Below the pieces are notes generated by a model. It was not told where the DNA came from. It searched no databases and saw only the letters and a list, made by a program, of their open reading frames with translations. From positions 306,097 to 370,096 of the forward strand of contig NZ_MPOB01000006.1 of the NCBI RefSeq assembly GCF_002148795.1: 64,000 nt of DNA, in the 5' to 3' direction. Origin of the DNA: Oceanibaculum nanhaiense (GTDB lineage Bacteria > Pseudomonadota > Alphaproteobacteria > Oceanibaculales > Oceanibaculaceae). The translations under genes and the position numbers were made by a program. Below, in pieces: positions 8,163 through 16,598 of the stretch (position 1 is the stretch's first letter; each line of letters begins with the position of its first letter).

Positions 8163-8217
8163 ACGTATGGGAGGAGTGGGCAACCCTGTGGGGTGGCCCT
8201 CCCATACGTAGTATGGG
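8163..8217. repeat. Overlapping inverted repeats built on GTATGGG
   Basis: ACGTATGGGAGG (8163-8174) is repeated inverted as CCTCCCATACGT (8198-8209), a 12-bp perfect pair with a 23-base spacer. The right arm is also half of a second inverted repeat, CCCATAC-GTA-GTATGGG (8201-8217). The two hairpins share an arm, so only one can form at a time. That geometry is seen in attenuators and in clustered protein-binding sites. The region lies in the leader of the leftward RuvC-like gene. Confidence 0.65.
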
Positions 8218-8271
8218 GGTTTGACACCTAACTGTTCCGAGGCGTTCAAGTGGCTGAAATCATTGCGGAAT

Positions 8272-8289
8272 AAGACTTCATGAAGTCTT
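8272..8289. repeat. 18-bp perfect palindrome
   Basis: AAGACTTCATGAAGTCTT is a perfect palindrome with no spacer, in a locally AT-rich stretch between the primase-helicase stop and the RuvC-like gene. A dimeric helix-turn-helix protein would fit such a site. It is a candidate operator or origin element. Confidence 0.65.
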
Positions 8290-8296
8290 CGGGCAT

Positions 8297-8314
8297 GAGT
8301 CAGGGACCTGACTC
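8297..8314. repeat. Inverted repeat of GAGTCAGG
   Basis: GAGTCAGG (8297-8304) and CCTGACTC (8307-8314) form an 8-bp inverted repeat around GA. It is nested inside an outer CGGGC/GCCCG pair (8290-8294 and 8321-8325). The same GAGTCAGG core recurs at 8369-8396, so it looks like a repeated binding site rather than a chance hairpin. Confidence 0.6.
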
Positions 8315-8362
8315 TTATTTGCCCGTAATCTATTGATTTCATTGAGTAAACAGTTCGCGCCG

Positions 8363-8396
8363 TCATATGAGTCAGGCCTCACTCATATGAGTTAGG
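8363..8396. repeat. Direct repeats TCATATGAGTCAGG / TCATATGAGTTAGG, 20-bp period
   Basis: Two 14-bp copies differing at one base start at 8363 and 8383, exactly 20 bp apart, close to two helical turns. They share the GAGTCAGG core of the site at 8297 and overlap the last codons of the primase-helicase gene. Iteron-like or cooperative repressor binding is the natural reading. The binding protein is unknown. Confidence 0.65.
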
Positions 8397-10693
8397 TCGT
8401 CCTCGAGCCCCTCCGGGTAGACCCAGACGGCAGGGTTTTCGACCTGCAGGCAGAGCCCGGATTGGGGGCACTTGAAGTGGCTGGGCAGGACCGGACGGGC
8501 GGTTGTGTTGACCTCGCCGGTGTCCGGATCGACCTCCTCGACGGGCGCGCCGAACTGCATGCCCTCGACGCAGAGGTAGCCGAACCGCGACCGGGTGACG
8601 GGGAAGCCGAACCCCGAGGGGTCGCGCAGGAACTTCACGAAGCCCTTGGTTGCCAGCACGCTGAGGCGCTCGCGGATCGTGTGCTTGCTGCCCAGACCGC
8701 CCCGGTTCTCGAAGGTCTCGGCGAACTGCATGGCGGTGTAGAGGCGCTCGCTGGCCGCCTCATCAAGCAGCATGCCGAGGATGACATCGTGTTTGCGCAG
8801 CCGCTCGGCATCGAGCCTGGCGCCGACCTCCTTGCGCACCAGACGCTCGTTCAGTGGGTTCAGCTCGACCCATTCGCCCTTCTCCTTGTCGATCAGCTTC
8901 CCAGGCAGCGCAGGGCCGTTCCGCAGCTCGATTTCCAGCCTGCGGACGGTGCTGTCATCGTCGGGCCGGTGCATGAGCAGCCCCGAGGTATAGAAACCGC
9001 GCAGCGCGCTTGCGCCGGAGAGCGCGAGGAAGGGATCGTCCTTGACCTGATGCCTGGTGGCCTTGCGGGTGTGGTGGGCGAGGATGACGCCCGCGTCCGG
9101 ATTGACGGCATCGCGGAGAAGCTCCACCCGGTCCTTAAGGAAGAACATCATGGCGCTGTTGTCGTTTTCGCCTCCGCCCTCGGGGCCGCCATCGAACAGG
9201 TTGCGGATCGGGTCGATGACGATGATGTCGGGCAGTGCGTCGGGGAATGCGGCCCGGATCGCCTCGGCCACGCGGGCGACGCCCTCCGCGTCGAGCAGCA
9301 GCTTCAGCTTCGGCGTGGCGACGAAGGTGTCGCGCGCGGCGGCGATCACGGCGGCAGACAGCGCGATCTGCTGCATGCGCTCGCGCAGATAGTGATACTG
9401 GATCTCGGCCTGCAGGTAGAATACGCGCAGCGGCCGGGGCGGCGTGAACCCGAGGAACGGCACGCCTGCCGCCATGTGCACGAGCCAGGAGATCAGGAAG
9501 TCGCTCTTGCCGACCTTGGGCGCGCCGCCCAGCACCAGGAGCCCGCCCGGCGTCAGCACCCGCGGCCCGATGATGTCCTCCGGCATCGGACTGGTGTCGT
9601 CGAGCAGCGCGCCGAGGCTGAAGGTCTGCAGCGGGCTGGCCGGGGCGTGGACATGGGCTGCGCGCAGGAGCGGCGGACCGTTGCGCTTCACATGCAGCGC
9701 CCAGAGCCGTTCCGCTTCGGCCTGTAGCCGATCGAGCGGCCAGGACGGGCGCAGCATGGCGGTGTTGTAGCCGCAGATCGCCTCCCAGCCCGTGAAGGGG
9801 TCGAGGCGGCCCTCGTGAACCAGGCGGATGTAATGGCCGATGGCGGCGCTGGCTCCCTGGAACCGGGACCACTCATCAACCGCGCCCTCGCGCACCGGCG
9901 TGGTGAGCACCGCGTCGATGCCGGGCTTGGCCTGCGGGGCCGAGACGTCGCTGGCGAAGCCCACGCCGGGAAGCGGCGGCATCGCGGCGACTTGTTCGGC
10001 GAACTCCGCAAGGTCCGCCTCGACCGCGCGATATTCACGGATCTGCACGAGGCGTTGATGACCATGCTTGTGATAGACGGTGCCCGGCACCCGAATCGGC
10101 TGGTGTGCCGAGCGGAAATGGGTATCGCCGCCGACCTTCACGGCGATCTCGCCCCGCAGGCGGCAGAGGGTGGCCAGCTCTTCGCTCTCGGCGGGTTCGG
10201 TCAGTTTCCACCAGACATGTAGCTTCGCCGCGCCCTCGGGCGTGCGCCCGCCGCTTTCGATGATGAGCGTCGGCGGGCCGAGGTGGCGGGTGACATGGTC
10301 CAACTTCGCCGGGATGTCGCCCGCGTCGAGATCGACGACGATGGCCTGCATCTGCAACACGTCGGCGGCTCGGGCCTGACCCTGTTCGGCGACCGTGCCG
10401 GGGATGACATAGACCGCCGCCCCCTCGCGGTTCGCCCACGCGGCGAAGGTCGCGAGTTTCCCTGGTGCGGTGTCGTCGGCCGCGATCCAGATGTTGTGCG
10501 GCTTGCCGTCCCGGCCCTGACCCTTGTCGACGAAGCCGCGAAGCGGGATCAGCCCCTCGCACCAGCTGAAGACCGTGTCGAGAAAGAGGGCGATCTGCTC
10601 GGGATCGGAATCGCAGCCGAACGGGTTCTCGGATGGCGGCCCATCGTTGAAGTCCATCCACGGGTTGAAATGCAGGATGCCGTCGTCGCTCAT
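8372..10693 (-). CDS. Bifunctional primase (AEP-like) and RecA-fold helicase
   Basis: This 773-residue replication protein starts at the ATG at 10693, which overlaps the TGA of the upstream nuclease gene (ATGA). The N-terminal half has archaeo-eukaryotic primase-like features: AIVVDLDAGD (residues 117-126, DxD), a GAAKLHVWWKL strand and the RVPGTVYHKHG motif at about 201-211. The C-terminal half is a RepA/AAA_25-type RecA-fold ATPase with Walker A GGAPKVGKSD (389-398), Walker B DIIVIDP (489-495) and a sensor strand VILAHHTRK. Such fusions prime and unwind DNA at phage and plasmid origins. The repeats just downstream (8163-8396) are therefore a natural candidate for its origin. Confidence 0.85.
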   Translation of the reverse strand: MSDDGILHFNPWMDFNDGPPSENPFGCDSDPEQIALFLDTVFSWCEGLIPLRGFVDKGQGRDGKPHNIWIAADDTAPGKLATFAAWANREGAAVYVIPGTVAEQGQARAADVLQMQAIVVDLDAGDIPAKLDHVTRHLGPPTLIIESGGRTPEGAAKLHVWWKLTEPAESEELATLCRLRGEIAVKVGGDTHFRSAHQPIRVPGTVYHKHGHQRLVQIREYRAVEADLAEFAEQVAAMPPLPGVGFASDVSAPQAKPGIDAVLTTPVREGAVDEWSRFQGASAAIGHYIRLVHEGRLDPFTGWEAICGYNTAMLRPSWPLDRLQAEAERLWALHVKRNGPPLLRAAHVHAPASPLQTFSLGALLDDTSPMPEDIIGPRVLTPGGLLVLGGAPKVGKSDFLISWLVHMAAGVPFLGFTPPRPLRVFYLQAEIQYHYLRERMQQIALSAAVIAAARDTFVATPKLKLLLDAEGVARVAEAIRAAFPDALPDIIVIDPIRNLFDGGPEGGGENDNSAMMFFLKDRVELLRDAVNPDAGVILAHHTRKATRHQVKDDPFLALSGASALRGFYTSGLLMHRPDDDSTVRRLEIELRNGPALPGKLIDKEKGEWVELNPLNERLVRKEVGARLDAERLRKHDVILGMLLDEAASERLYTAMQFAETFENRGGLGSKHTIRERLSVLATKGFVKFLRDPSGFGFPVTRSRFGYLCVEGMQFGAPVEEVDPDTGEVNTTARPVLPSHFKCPQSGLCLQVENPAVWVYPEGLEDDLTHMSEA

Positions 10694-11460
10694 GGCTCGA
10701 GCCTCCAGCAGCGCTCGAGCCATGAGCAGAAGCGGCACTCGAAGTAATCGGGCGTGGTGGCGACGCGCGGCAGGACTTCGCCCGCATCGGTCGCCTGCAG
10801 GATCCGGACACCGCGGTCGGACATGCGCTGCGCGAGATTGGCGTCGAAGGGGACGAGCTCGTGGTGGAGCTCGGCCGTGTCCTTGTTGATCGCGGTGAAG
10901 AGCGCGGGCGCATCCGAGAGTCCGGGGACTGTCCCCTCCATGTAGGCCTGGTAGAGCGCGATCTGGGCGGCGTAGACCGGCTTAGACTTCGTGATGCCGT
11001 CCTTCACGCAGGCGCGCCAGTTCTTCGCGTTCATCGTCTTGCATTCCCAGAGAGCGGGAACGGCGAGACCGAGGTCCTCGGGTCCGGTAGCGATGATGCC
11101 GTCGACATGACCGCGGATGCGCCCGCCGGCGACGGAGAAGCCGAACTGGCCGCCATCGGGCCGGTTGCCCCTGCGCGTGTAGAGGTCGAAGCCCGCGTCG
11201 CGCAGCCAGGCGACCGCCAGATCCTCGAGCGCGTGGCCGATAGCGAAAATGCGCAGCGACTGGCCCGAGAAGTCCTTGCCCTCGTCCTTCGGTGTCGCCG
11301 TGAACTCGAACTGCAGGGCGCGCTCGCAGGCATGGCCGAGGCGGGATCCGCCAAGGTAATCGCGGCGCGGCCGCATGGCCTGATCGGCGGTGAGCGCCCG
11401 ATCCACGGCAGCATTGACCCGTTCGGCGAAGCTGGGCCGGTGATTGTAATCGAGGGTCAA
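10690..11460 (-). CDS. RecB/Cas4-like PD-(D/E)XK exonuclease
   Basis: This 256-residue protein has the order of motifs seen in RecB-family nucleases: an N-terminal RLGHACERALQFEF, then FAIGHALEDLAV, the catalytic Asp in GHVDGII, the E-x-K in LWECKTMN, a glutamine motif (PVYAAQIALYQAY) and a C-terminal cysteine cluster (FECRFCSWLERCW). With the first Cys, this cluster could hold an iron-sulfur centre as in Cas4/AddB. It probably resects DNA ends for recombination together with the phage helicase and RuvC-like protein. Both ends overlap neighbouring genes by four bases, so it is co-translated with the primase-helicase. Confidence 0.85.
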   Translation of the reverse strand: MTLDYNHRPSFAERVNAAVDRALTADQAMRPRRDYLGGSRLGHACERALQFEFTATPKDEGKDFSGQSLRIFAIGHALEDLAVAWLRDAGFDLYTRRGNRPDGGQFGFSVAGGRIRGHVDGIIATGPEDLGLAVPALWECKTMNAKNWRACVKDGITKSKPVYAAQIALYQAYMEGTVPGLSDAPALFTAINKDTAELHHELVPFDANLAQRMSDRGVRILQATDAGEVLPRVATTPDYFECRFCSWLERCWRLEP

Positions 11461-11867
11461 AATGGCACCTCCGCCGTCTGCACCCAGGCGATGTCGGACA
11501 TGGCCTCACGGAAGCCCTCGACGGCTTCCTCGATCAGCGCGCGCACCTGTGCCTCGGTCAGTTCGGACAGCGGGGTGGCCCAGCCGATCTCGTCCATCAG
11601 CAGCGCCACGCGCTGCATGGTGGCGGTGATCGCGGCGCGTTCTTCCTCGGTCAGGTCAACCATGGCGAAACCCTCCCGTGCCAAACGCGTCCAGAAGGAC
11701 TGGCAGGGAATCGAGCAGAACCAGACCGGCGGCCGGGGTCGTTTCGACCGGCGCGGATCGAACCAGCCAAAACCACGGGTGGGTTGCCGGCAGACAGCAC
11801 AGAGCATTCCACGCGGATACCAGAGCCGCCACCGGTCCGCGGCGATGGTGGGGGTGGCAGGTGTCAT
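11457..11867 (-). CDS. DUF6511-like zinc-ribbon protein
   Basis: This 136-residue protein has a four-cysteine metal-binding site formed by MLCAVCRQPTRGFGWFD (about residues 21-37) and VWFCSIPCQSFW (about 48-59). A helical C-terminal half follows, with a conserved-looking MVDLTEEERAAI segment. The layout recalls the DUF6511 family of alphaproteobacterial phage genes; I am moderately sure of the number. Its stop overlaps the nuclease start by four bases, and only three bases separate it from the helicase stop. The cysteines suggest nucleic-acid or protein binding rather than catalysis. Confidence 0.7.
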   Translation of the reverse strand: MTPATPTIAADRWRLWYPRGMLCAVCRQPTRGFGWFDPRRSKRPRPPVWFCSIPCQSFWTRLAREGFAMVDLTEEERAAITATMQRVALLMDEIGWATPLSELTEAQVRALIEEAVEGFREAMSDIAWVQTAEVPF

Positions 11868-11870
11868 CGA

Positions 11871-13553
11871 TCATGCCGCCCTCCGTTCGGGGCTTGCGGC
11901 CGTGTCGATCAGCTGCCGGATGGCGCGCTTGTTGAAACCGAAGGTCATCAGCGCCGAGGCGCGATAACGCGTCAGACCGAAGTCGTGCCGGCACTCGGGC
12001 GGCAGGTACTGGAGCTGTTTCTCGGTCGGCGGCTGGCGTAGCCAGGAGCGGGTCTTGAAGGCGCTCTCGTCGGTCTCGTGGGTATTCAGCCAGTCGTCGG
12101 CCTGCGCCAGGCAGACGGTGCGCTCGCCGACACCCAGCAGATGCGGACGTTCGCCCTTCGCGCCACCGATGGCATACCAGATTCCGTCCATCCAGAAGAT
12201 ACCACCCCAGGCTGCGAAGCCCGCCGCCATCAGCGCGTCGTCCGTGCCGAAAAGGTCGACCCAGGCGAAGCTGGACCGCTTCAGCAAGTCGATCTCGGTC
12301 ATCATGAAGCCCGAGAGCGGCGCCGTGCCCCCGCCCTCGCCAACGCCCTCACGCGGGAAAACCTCGCCGCAGAGCGGGCACTCGGTGGTGGCGAGCGGAA
12401 TCTCCGCCGCGCAGGCCGGGCAGGTCTTTGTCGGCGCCTCGCCGGTCTCGGCCCTGCCGTCGAGATCGACGTCCTGCTCCAGCGTGCCGTGGATCAGACT
12501 CGACGTCCCGAAATCGAGGATGATGCAGTCGGTCTTGACGATGCCGGGGTATTCCTCGGGATCGACGGTGCGCAGGCCGCGCCCGACCATCTGGATCATG
12601 GTGGACTTGTAGGAGCTGGGACGCAGCAGCACGACGCAGGATGTGGGCGGGTGGTCCCAGCCTTCGGTCAGCACAGCCACATTGACGACGACGCGGATGT
12701 CGCCCGCCGCGTAGCTGGCCAGAAGCGCTTTCCGCGTCTCGGCCTCCAGATCGCCATGGATCAGCGCGGCGGAAACGCCCGCCGCCTTGAACGCCTCGGT
12801 GACGTGTTCGGCGTGGGCGACGGTGGAGCAGAACACCACGGTCTGCCGGTCGCCTGCCTTCTCCTTCCAGTGCCGGATCACCTCGTCAGTGACCGGCGCG
12901 CGGTCCATGATGCCCGCCACCTCCGCCATGTCGAAATCCGACATCGTCCTGCGGACCGAGCGCAGCTCGTCCTGCACACCGACATCGATGACAAAGGTGC
13001 GCGGAGGAACGAGGTGACCGGAAGCAACCATCTCACCCAGTCGCACCTGGTCCGCGACATTGTCGAAGACCTCGCGCAAGCCCCTCCGGTCACCCCGGTT
13101 CGGCGTCGCCGTGACCCCGAAGACCCGCACGTCGGGATTGGCCTCGCGCACCCGGCCGATGATGCGGCGATAGCTGTCGGCGACGGCATGGTGTGCCTCA
13201 TCGACGACCAGCAGGTCGAGACGCGGCATGTCGGCGAGGTTCGGGGCGCGCGCCAGCGTCGGCACCATGGCGAAGGCTACCTGGCCCTTCCAGCTCTTCT
13301 CGGTGGCGTCGATGACAGAGGTCGACATGCCCGGCACCACGCGCTGGAAGCGGGCACGGTTCTGTGCCGTCAGTTCGTCGCGGTGCGCCAGCACGCAGGC
13401 CCTGGCGCCGCTGCTGATCGTCTCGCCGGCAACCGCCGAAAGCATGACGGTCTTGCCCGCGCCCGTAGGCGCCACGCCCAGCGTATTGTCGCGGGAAGCG
13501 AGTGCAGCAACGCAGCGCTCGACGAACACCTTCTGACGGGGGCGCAGACGCAT
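11871..13553 (-). CDS. SF2 DEAD/DEAH-box helicase with C-terminal zinc ribbon
   Basis: The likely protein is 560 residues, starting MRLRPRQKVFVERCVAAL at 13553. It has the classical SF2 motifs: Q-like RLRPRQ, motif I GVAPTGAGKTVML, motif II DEAHH, motif III VTATP, and motif VI QMVGRGLR. After the second RecA domain there is a zinc ribbon (CPACAAEIPLATTECPLCG, near residue 390) and then a domain of about 140 residues that I do not recognise. The architecture resembles helicases of restriction and phage recombination systems of the RadD/YejH type. In this operon it is most likely a phage branch-migration or replication helicase. Confidence 0.9.
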   Translation of the reverse strand: MRLRPRQKVFVERCVAALASRDNTLGVAPTGAGKTVMLSAVAGETISSGARACVLAHRDELTAQNRARFQRVVPGMSTSVIDATEKSWKGQVAFAMVPTLARAPNLADMPRLDLLVVDEAHHAVADSYRRIIGRVREANPDVRVFGVTATPNRGDRRGLREVFDNVADQVRLGEMVASGHLVPPRTFVIDVGVQDELRSVRRTMSDFDMAEVAGIMDRAPVTDEVIRHWKEKAGDRQTVVFCSTVAHAEHVTEAFKAAGVSAALIHGDLEAETRKALLASYAAGDIRVVVNVAVLTEGWDHPPTSCVVLLRPSSYKSTMIQMVGRGLRTVDPEEYPGIVKTDCIILDFGTSSLIHGTLEQDVDLDGRAETGEAPTKTCPACAAEIPLATTECPLCGEVFPREGVGEGGGTAPLSGFMMTEIDLLKRSSFAWVDLFGTDDALMAAGFAAWGGIFWMDGIWYAIGGAKGERPHLLGVGERTVCLAQADDWLNTHETDESAFKTRSWLRQPPTEKQLQYLPPECRHDFGLTRYRASALMTFGFNKRAIRQLIDTAASPERRAA

Positions 13554-13566
13554 GGCTGGGTTCTCC

Positions 13567-14187
13567 TTACTGCGCCCAGCTCGGGCGACCGGCTGCACCT
13601 TGCACAGGCTCGATCTGGCTGGGCTGGGAGGTCGCCGCAACCTGCGGGGCGCTACCCTGCGCCGGGGCGGCAGAGAACTGAGGCGCGACCGCGCCCATCA
13701 GCGCGGCATAGTCGCGGTGATCGGGCGTGACCGCGGCACGGATCTCGTTCTTGTCTTCCCCATTGGTGTCCTGGCCGATGTCAATACGGGCGATGAAGTC
13801 GATCCCGTCGAGATCGCCGAAGCCGTTGATGCGGCGGCGCGCCTGCGCCTCAGGCGAGTTATCCTTGTCGGACACGCCGCGCGCCGAGTTGAGGATTCCG
13901 CGGATCAGGCCGCGCCCCATGTTGGCCCAGTCCGGGCCCTTGGGGCTGTACAGGCCGATGAGCGACCAGATCTTGCGCCGGGCGTATGGCCCCTCAAGCA
14001 CCGTATACTCGGCGTCGAGATAGACGGCGCCGGTGGCGGCGCGGCGCGCCCAGCCGCCGGTCCAGCCCTGCGAGGCGTCGTCGTAGCCGCCGGGGCGGAG
14101 CGTCAGGCGCACCTTGGCGAGCGTGCCCTTCGGGATGACATTGGCGTTAGATTGCGCGGAGTTGAAGTCGTTCCAGGGTCCGGACAT
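13567..14187 (-). CDS. Conserved phage protein, possible single-strand DNA-binding protein (DUF669-like role)
   Basis: This 206-residue protein begins MSGPWNDFNSAQSNANVIPKG and is rich in predicted beta strands through residue 80 (LAKVRLTLRPGGYDD, AVYLDAEYTVLEGPYARRKIW), with a disordered Ala/Pro/Gln-rich tail from about 160. An OB-like N-terminal half with a flexible tail is the outline of an ssDNA-binding protein. Its place between a helicase and a P-loop ATPase matches where phages keep one, including the DUF669 group. I cannot confirm the fold by eye, so the function is an inference from layout and context. Confidence 0.65.
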   Translation of the reverse strand: MSGPWNDFNSAQSNANVIPKGTLAKVRLTLRPGGYDDASQGWTGGWARRAATGAVYLDAEYTVLEGPYARRKIWSLIGLYSPKGPDWANMGRGLIRGILNSARGVSDKDNSPEAQARRRINGFGDLDGIDFIARIDIGQDTNGEDKNEIRAAVTPDHRDYAALMGAVAPQFSAAPAQGSAPQVAATSQPSQIEPVQGAAGRPSWAQ

Positions 14188-14288
14188 TGCGCGGCTCCTT
14201 TCAGTTGCAGGATCGGACGCGCAGCGGCGTCAGAGGGGAAAAGCCAACCCGGCGACCGGATCGGGACACCGGGCGTGGCGAGAGGCGC

Positions 14289-15164
14289 TCAGCCATGACT
14301 GGGCTCCTCAGCGGGCGCGGGATCGGCGGGCGTCACCGGCGGCCAGGTCAGGCGTTCGGAGGCTGGCGCCGCGGGGCGCTGGATCTTCTCCATCAGCCGG
14401 CCGAGATGCGGCGGCTCGACCATGTCGAGACGGCCGGAGCGGTCCTTGGCCGGATAGCCCCAGGGATTCAGCGTCTGGCAGACGAAGGCGCGCTGCGGCT
14501 GGCCGCCGGGGTCCGGGATGTCGGCCATGGTGATGACCTGATCGACGATTCCGGGCAGTTCGAGCCCGGTCTTCGAGCCGTCGATCTGCGGCTGGAACAC
14601 CTTGCGATTGAAGTCGTCGAGCCGCTCGTCGAGGATGCCCACGAACCAGACATGCTTCCCGCGCGTGTGCTGCAGGTGGGTCAGCCAGCCGATCATCTCG
14701 CGGCCATGCAGCCCGTAGGCGCCGCGAATGTCGGGCTTGCCGGTCTTCTCCGAGAATGCCTCGGGCTGGCCACGGCACCACTGAAAGCAGAGCCGCCCAG
14801 CCACGGTGATCGAGTCGATGAAGACGGCCTCGTACTTTCCGATCACCGTCGGGTCGCCGTAGCGCCCGCAGACCTCGTCGAAATGCGCCTGGCTATAGGG
14901 CTGCTCCTCGCGCAGCGCCGGATTCGGCCCGCCGATGAACACCGCGAAATCCCGGCATTCCTTCCAGGTGCGAGGCCGGAGCGTGTCGATCTCCAGCCCC
15001 TCGACCGCCAGATCGCCGGCCTCGAGATCGAGGAAAAGCGTGGTCGAGGCGTTCAACGTCCAAAGCAGGCTGGTCTTGCCGATGCCGGACCGGCCGAAGA
15101 TCACACCCTTGATGCCCTTGCGCTGCGCGAGCCGTTCGTCGGCGCCGATGATGGGAAGGGCCAT
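14289..15164 (-). CDS. Phage P-loop ATPase, AAA_24 / RecA-like
   Basis: This 291-residue protein starts at the ATG at 15164, overlapping the preceding stop as TGATG; a GTG three bases upstream is also possible. Walker A is FGRSGIGKTSLL (about residues 22-33) and Walker B is AVFIDSITV (near 115). The AAA_24 family of phage nucleotide-binding proteins contains this arrangement and includes Sak4-type single-strand annealing recombinases. The last 25 residues are proline-rich and probably flexible. Its neighbours are recombination and replication proteins, which supports a recombinase or loader role. Confidence 0.85.
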   Translation of the reverse strand: MALPIIGADERLAQRKGIKGVIFGRSGIGKTSLLWTLNASTTLFLDLEAGDLAVEGLEIDTLRPRTWKECRDFAVFIGGPNPALREEQPYSQAHFDEVCGRYGDPTVIGKYEAVFIDSITVAGRLCFQWCRGQPEAFSEKTGKPDIRGAYGLHGREMIGWLTHLQHTRGKHVWFVGILDERLDDFNRKVFQPQIDGSKTGLELPGIVDQVITMADIPDPGGQPQRAFVCQTLNPWGYPAKDRSGRLDMVEPPHLGRLMEKIQRPAAPASERLTWPPVTPADPAPAEEPSHG

Positions 15165-15460
15165 CACTGGCCCTCCTTGTTCTGCACTGCTGGCGCGGCG
15201 CGGTCAGAGCCGATGCACCCCGCCTCGCGGGCGAGCTTGTAGAGCCGCTGGAGCGCGGCGGAGCGGCGATAGGCTGCAGAGCATTCCTGTTCTGCCGCGA
15301 TGATTCCGAAGGCGATTTCGTCGACGGTCGCCTCCACGACCTGCAACGGCGCGCGCGCTTCACCGCCGGGCTGTTGCGCAAGGATGATGGTTTCGGGAAG
15401 ATCCTCGAGCGCATGGTGCGCCTGGCGAAGACGCATGATGTCATCCGGTTGGTCCGGCAT
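15164..15460 (-). CDS. Small phage protein of unknown function (98 aa)
   Basis: The product starting MPDQPDDIMRLRQAHHALEDL at 15460 is 98 residues and mostly helical. I chose this start because AGGGAG lies eight bases before it. The frame extends to an ATG at 15499, which would overlap the upstream stop, so a 111-residue form is possible. It overlaps the ATPase start by one base. No domain recognised. Confidence 0.6.
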   Translation of the reverse strand: MPDQPDDIMRLRQAHHALEDLPETIILAQQPGGEARAPLQVVEATVDEIAFGIIAAEQECSAAYRRSAALQRLYKLAREAGCIGSDRAAPAVQNKEGQ

Positions 15461-15498
15461 GGCTTTTCTCCCTGAGATGAAATGATCGAAAAAACCCA

Positions 15499-15693
15499 TC
15501 ACGCCGCTTTCCTCGCGTCGGGCGCGGGATCGGCGACATAGATCGCCAGCAGCGGCGTCCCATCCGCATGGGTACCGGCGTCCTCGATCTGGTAGCTGCG
15601 GTTGGGCTCGCAGACCTCGGTCAGTTCCCAGCGTCGGTAGAGCCCCGGGAGCCGCCGGAAGTCCTCAAGTGACAGGTCGGCAGTACGGTTCAT
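15499..15693 (-). CDS. Small phage protein of unknown function (64 aa)
   Basis: This 64-residue protein begins MNRTADLSLEDFRRLPGLYRR and contains a predicted short beta hairpin (WELTEVCEPNRSYQIEDAG). It sits in the same leftward run as its neighbours. I recognise no family, and evidence for translation is only the intact frame, codon use and operon position. Confidence 0.55.
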   Translation of the reverse strand: MNRTADLSLEDFRRLPGLYRRWELTEVCEPNRSYQIEDAGTHADGTPLLAIYVADPAPDARKAA

Positions 15694-15777
15694 GCGTGTC
15701 TGCTTTCGGTTGGAGTGAAGGCGCTCCAGGCACTCGAACTGGAAAAGCCGTCGGTGGAACCGGATCGGGACATCGGC

Positions 15778-16500
15778 TCAGTGGATTTCCTGAAAGGCGG
15801 CGCGCAGCCTGCGCATGGCGCGCTGGTATCGCTTGCGGGCGGCTACCTCGGTCAGACCGAGCTCGACAGCCACCTCGACCTGCGAGAAGCCCTCGATCGC
15901 CACACGGATCACCAGCAAGGCATCCGTGCCGAGCAGCTTGTGCAGATCGTTCTGCAGGTGTGTGGCTTCCGGAGCGGGCTGTCCGCCGATCAGATCGGTG
16001 CACATGTCGTCGGGTTCGACGTCGCTGGCGAGGCGTTCACGCGCCACTTCGCGCTGGCGCGCGCGGACGATGTCGCGCTCGACGTTGCGCAGGATCGTGG
16101 CCGCAATCCAGTTGACGCGGCCGAGGTCGAGGCCACGGACCGCTTCTACCGTGCGCGCCAGAAGATCGGAGGGGATCTCGTCGGCAGGACCGATCCTGCG
16201 CCAGATCGACCGGCGCCGGATGGCGTCGAGGCCGGGCCAGAGCGCCAGCAGCAAGATCGTCAGCGCGCAGTCGGACGCGGGCCCGTCGCCCTGCGCCGCC
16301 TCGACGAGGGCCGCGAGGATGAGGTTCTTCCGGCCTTGATCGCCTTGGGTGCGGTGCAGCCCATCCAGCAGGGCCGCCGGATCCCGGAACGGCACGAGCA
16401 CGGCTTGATCGCGCCGTATGACATCGAAGCTACGCTGGAAGTGAAGGTTGGTGGATGAATGCATGAGATGCTCACGAATCTTGTGCCACGCGAAGGACAT
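15778..16500 (-). CDS. RNA polymerase sigma-factor-like regulator
   Basis: This 240-residue protein has two helical parts. Residues 115-160 (RVNWIAATILRNVERDIVRARQREV) resemble a sigma region 2-like helix, and the C-terminal 60 residues (LLVIRVAIEGFSQVEVAVEL, then TEVAARKRYQRAMRRLRAAF) form a region 4-type helix-turn-helix as in ECF sigma factors. The N-terminal 100 residues are unlike a standard sigma factor. It lies near the start of the leftward transcript, where a phage regulator of middle or late genes would be expected. It could be a true sigma factor or a sigma-like activator. An alternative start is at 16464. Confidence 0.7.
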   Translation of the reverse strand: MSFAWHKIREHLMHSSTNLHFQRSFDVIRRDQAVLVPFRDPAALLDGLHRTQGDQGRKNLILAALVEAAQGDGPASDCALTILLLALWPGLDAIRRRSIWRRIGPADEIPSDLLARTVEAVRGLDLGRVNWIAATILRNVERDIVRARQREVARERLASDVEPDDMCTDLIGGQPAPEATHLQNDLHKLLGTDALLVIRVAIEGFSQVEVAVELGLTEVAARKRYQRAMRRLRAAFQEIH

Positions 16501-16598
16501 CGGACGCCTGCCTTGCGGCCAGGCGTCCGGCGCCTTCTGGTGGCCAAGTCAGGACGTCGCGCGTCTCTGCTGTTTCGGGGGGTAGGTGAATGCGCGCG

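Noticed and set aside
8136..8366. 76-residue minus-strand ORF in the repeat region
   Set aside because: It coincides with palindromes and repeats, has no ribosome-binding site and no protein-like pattern.
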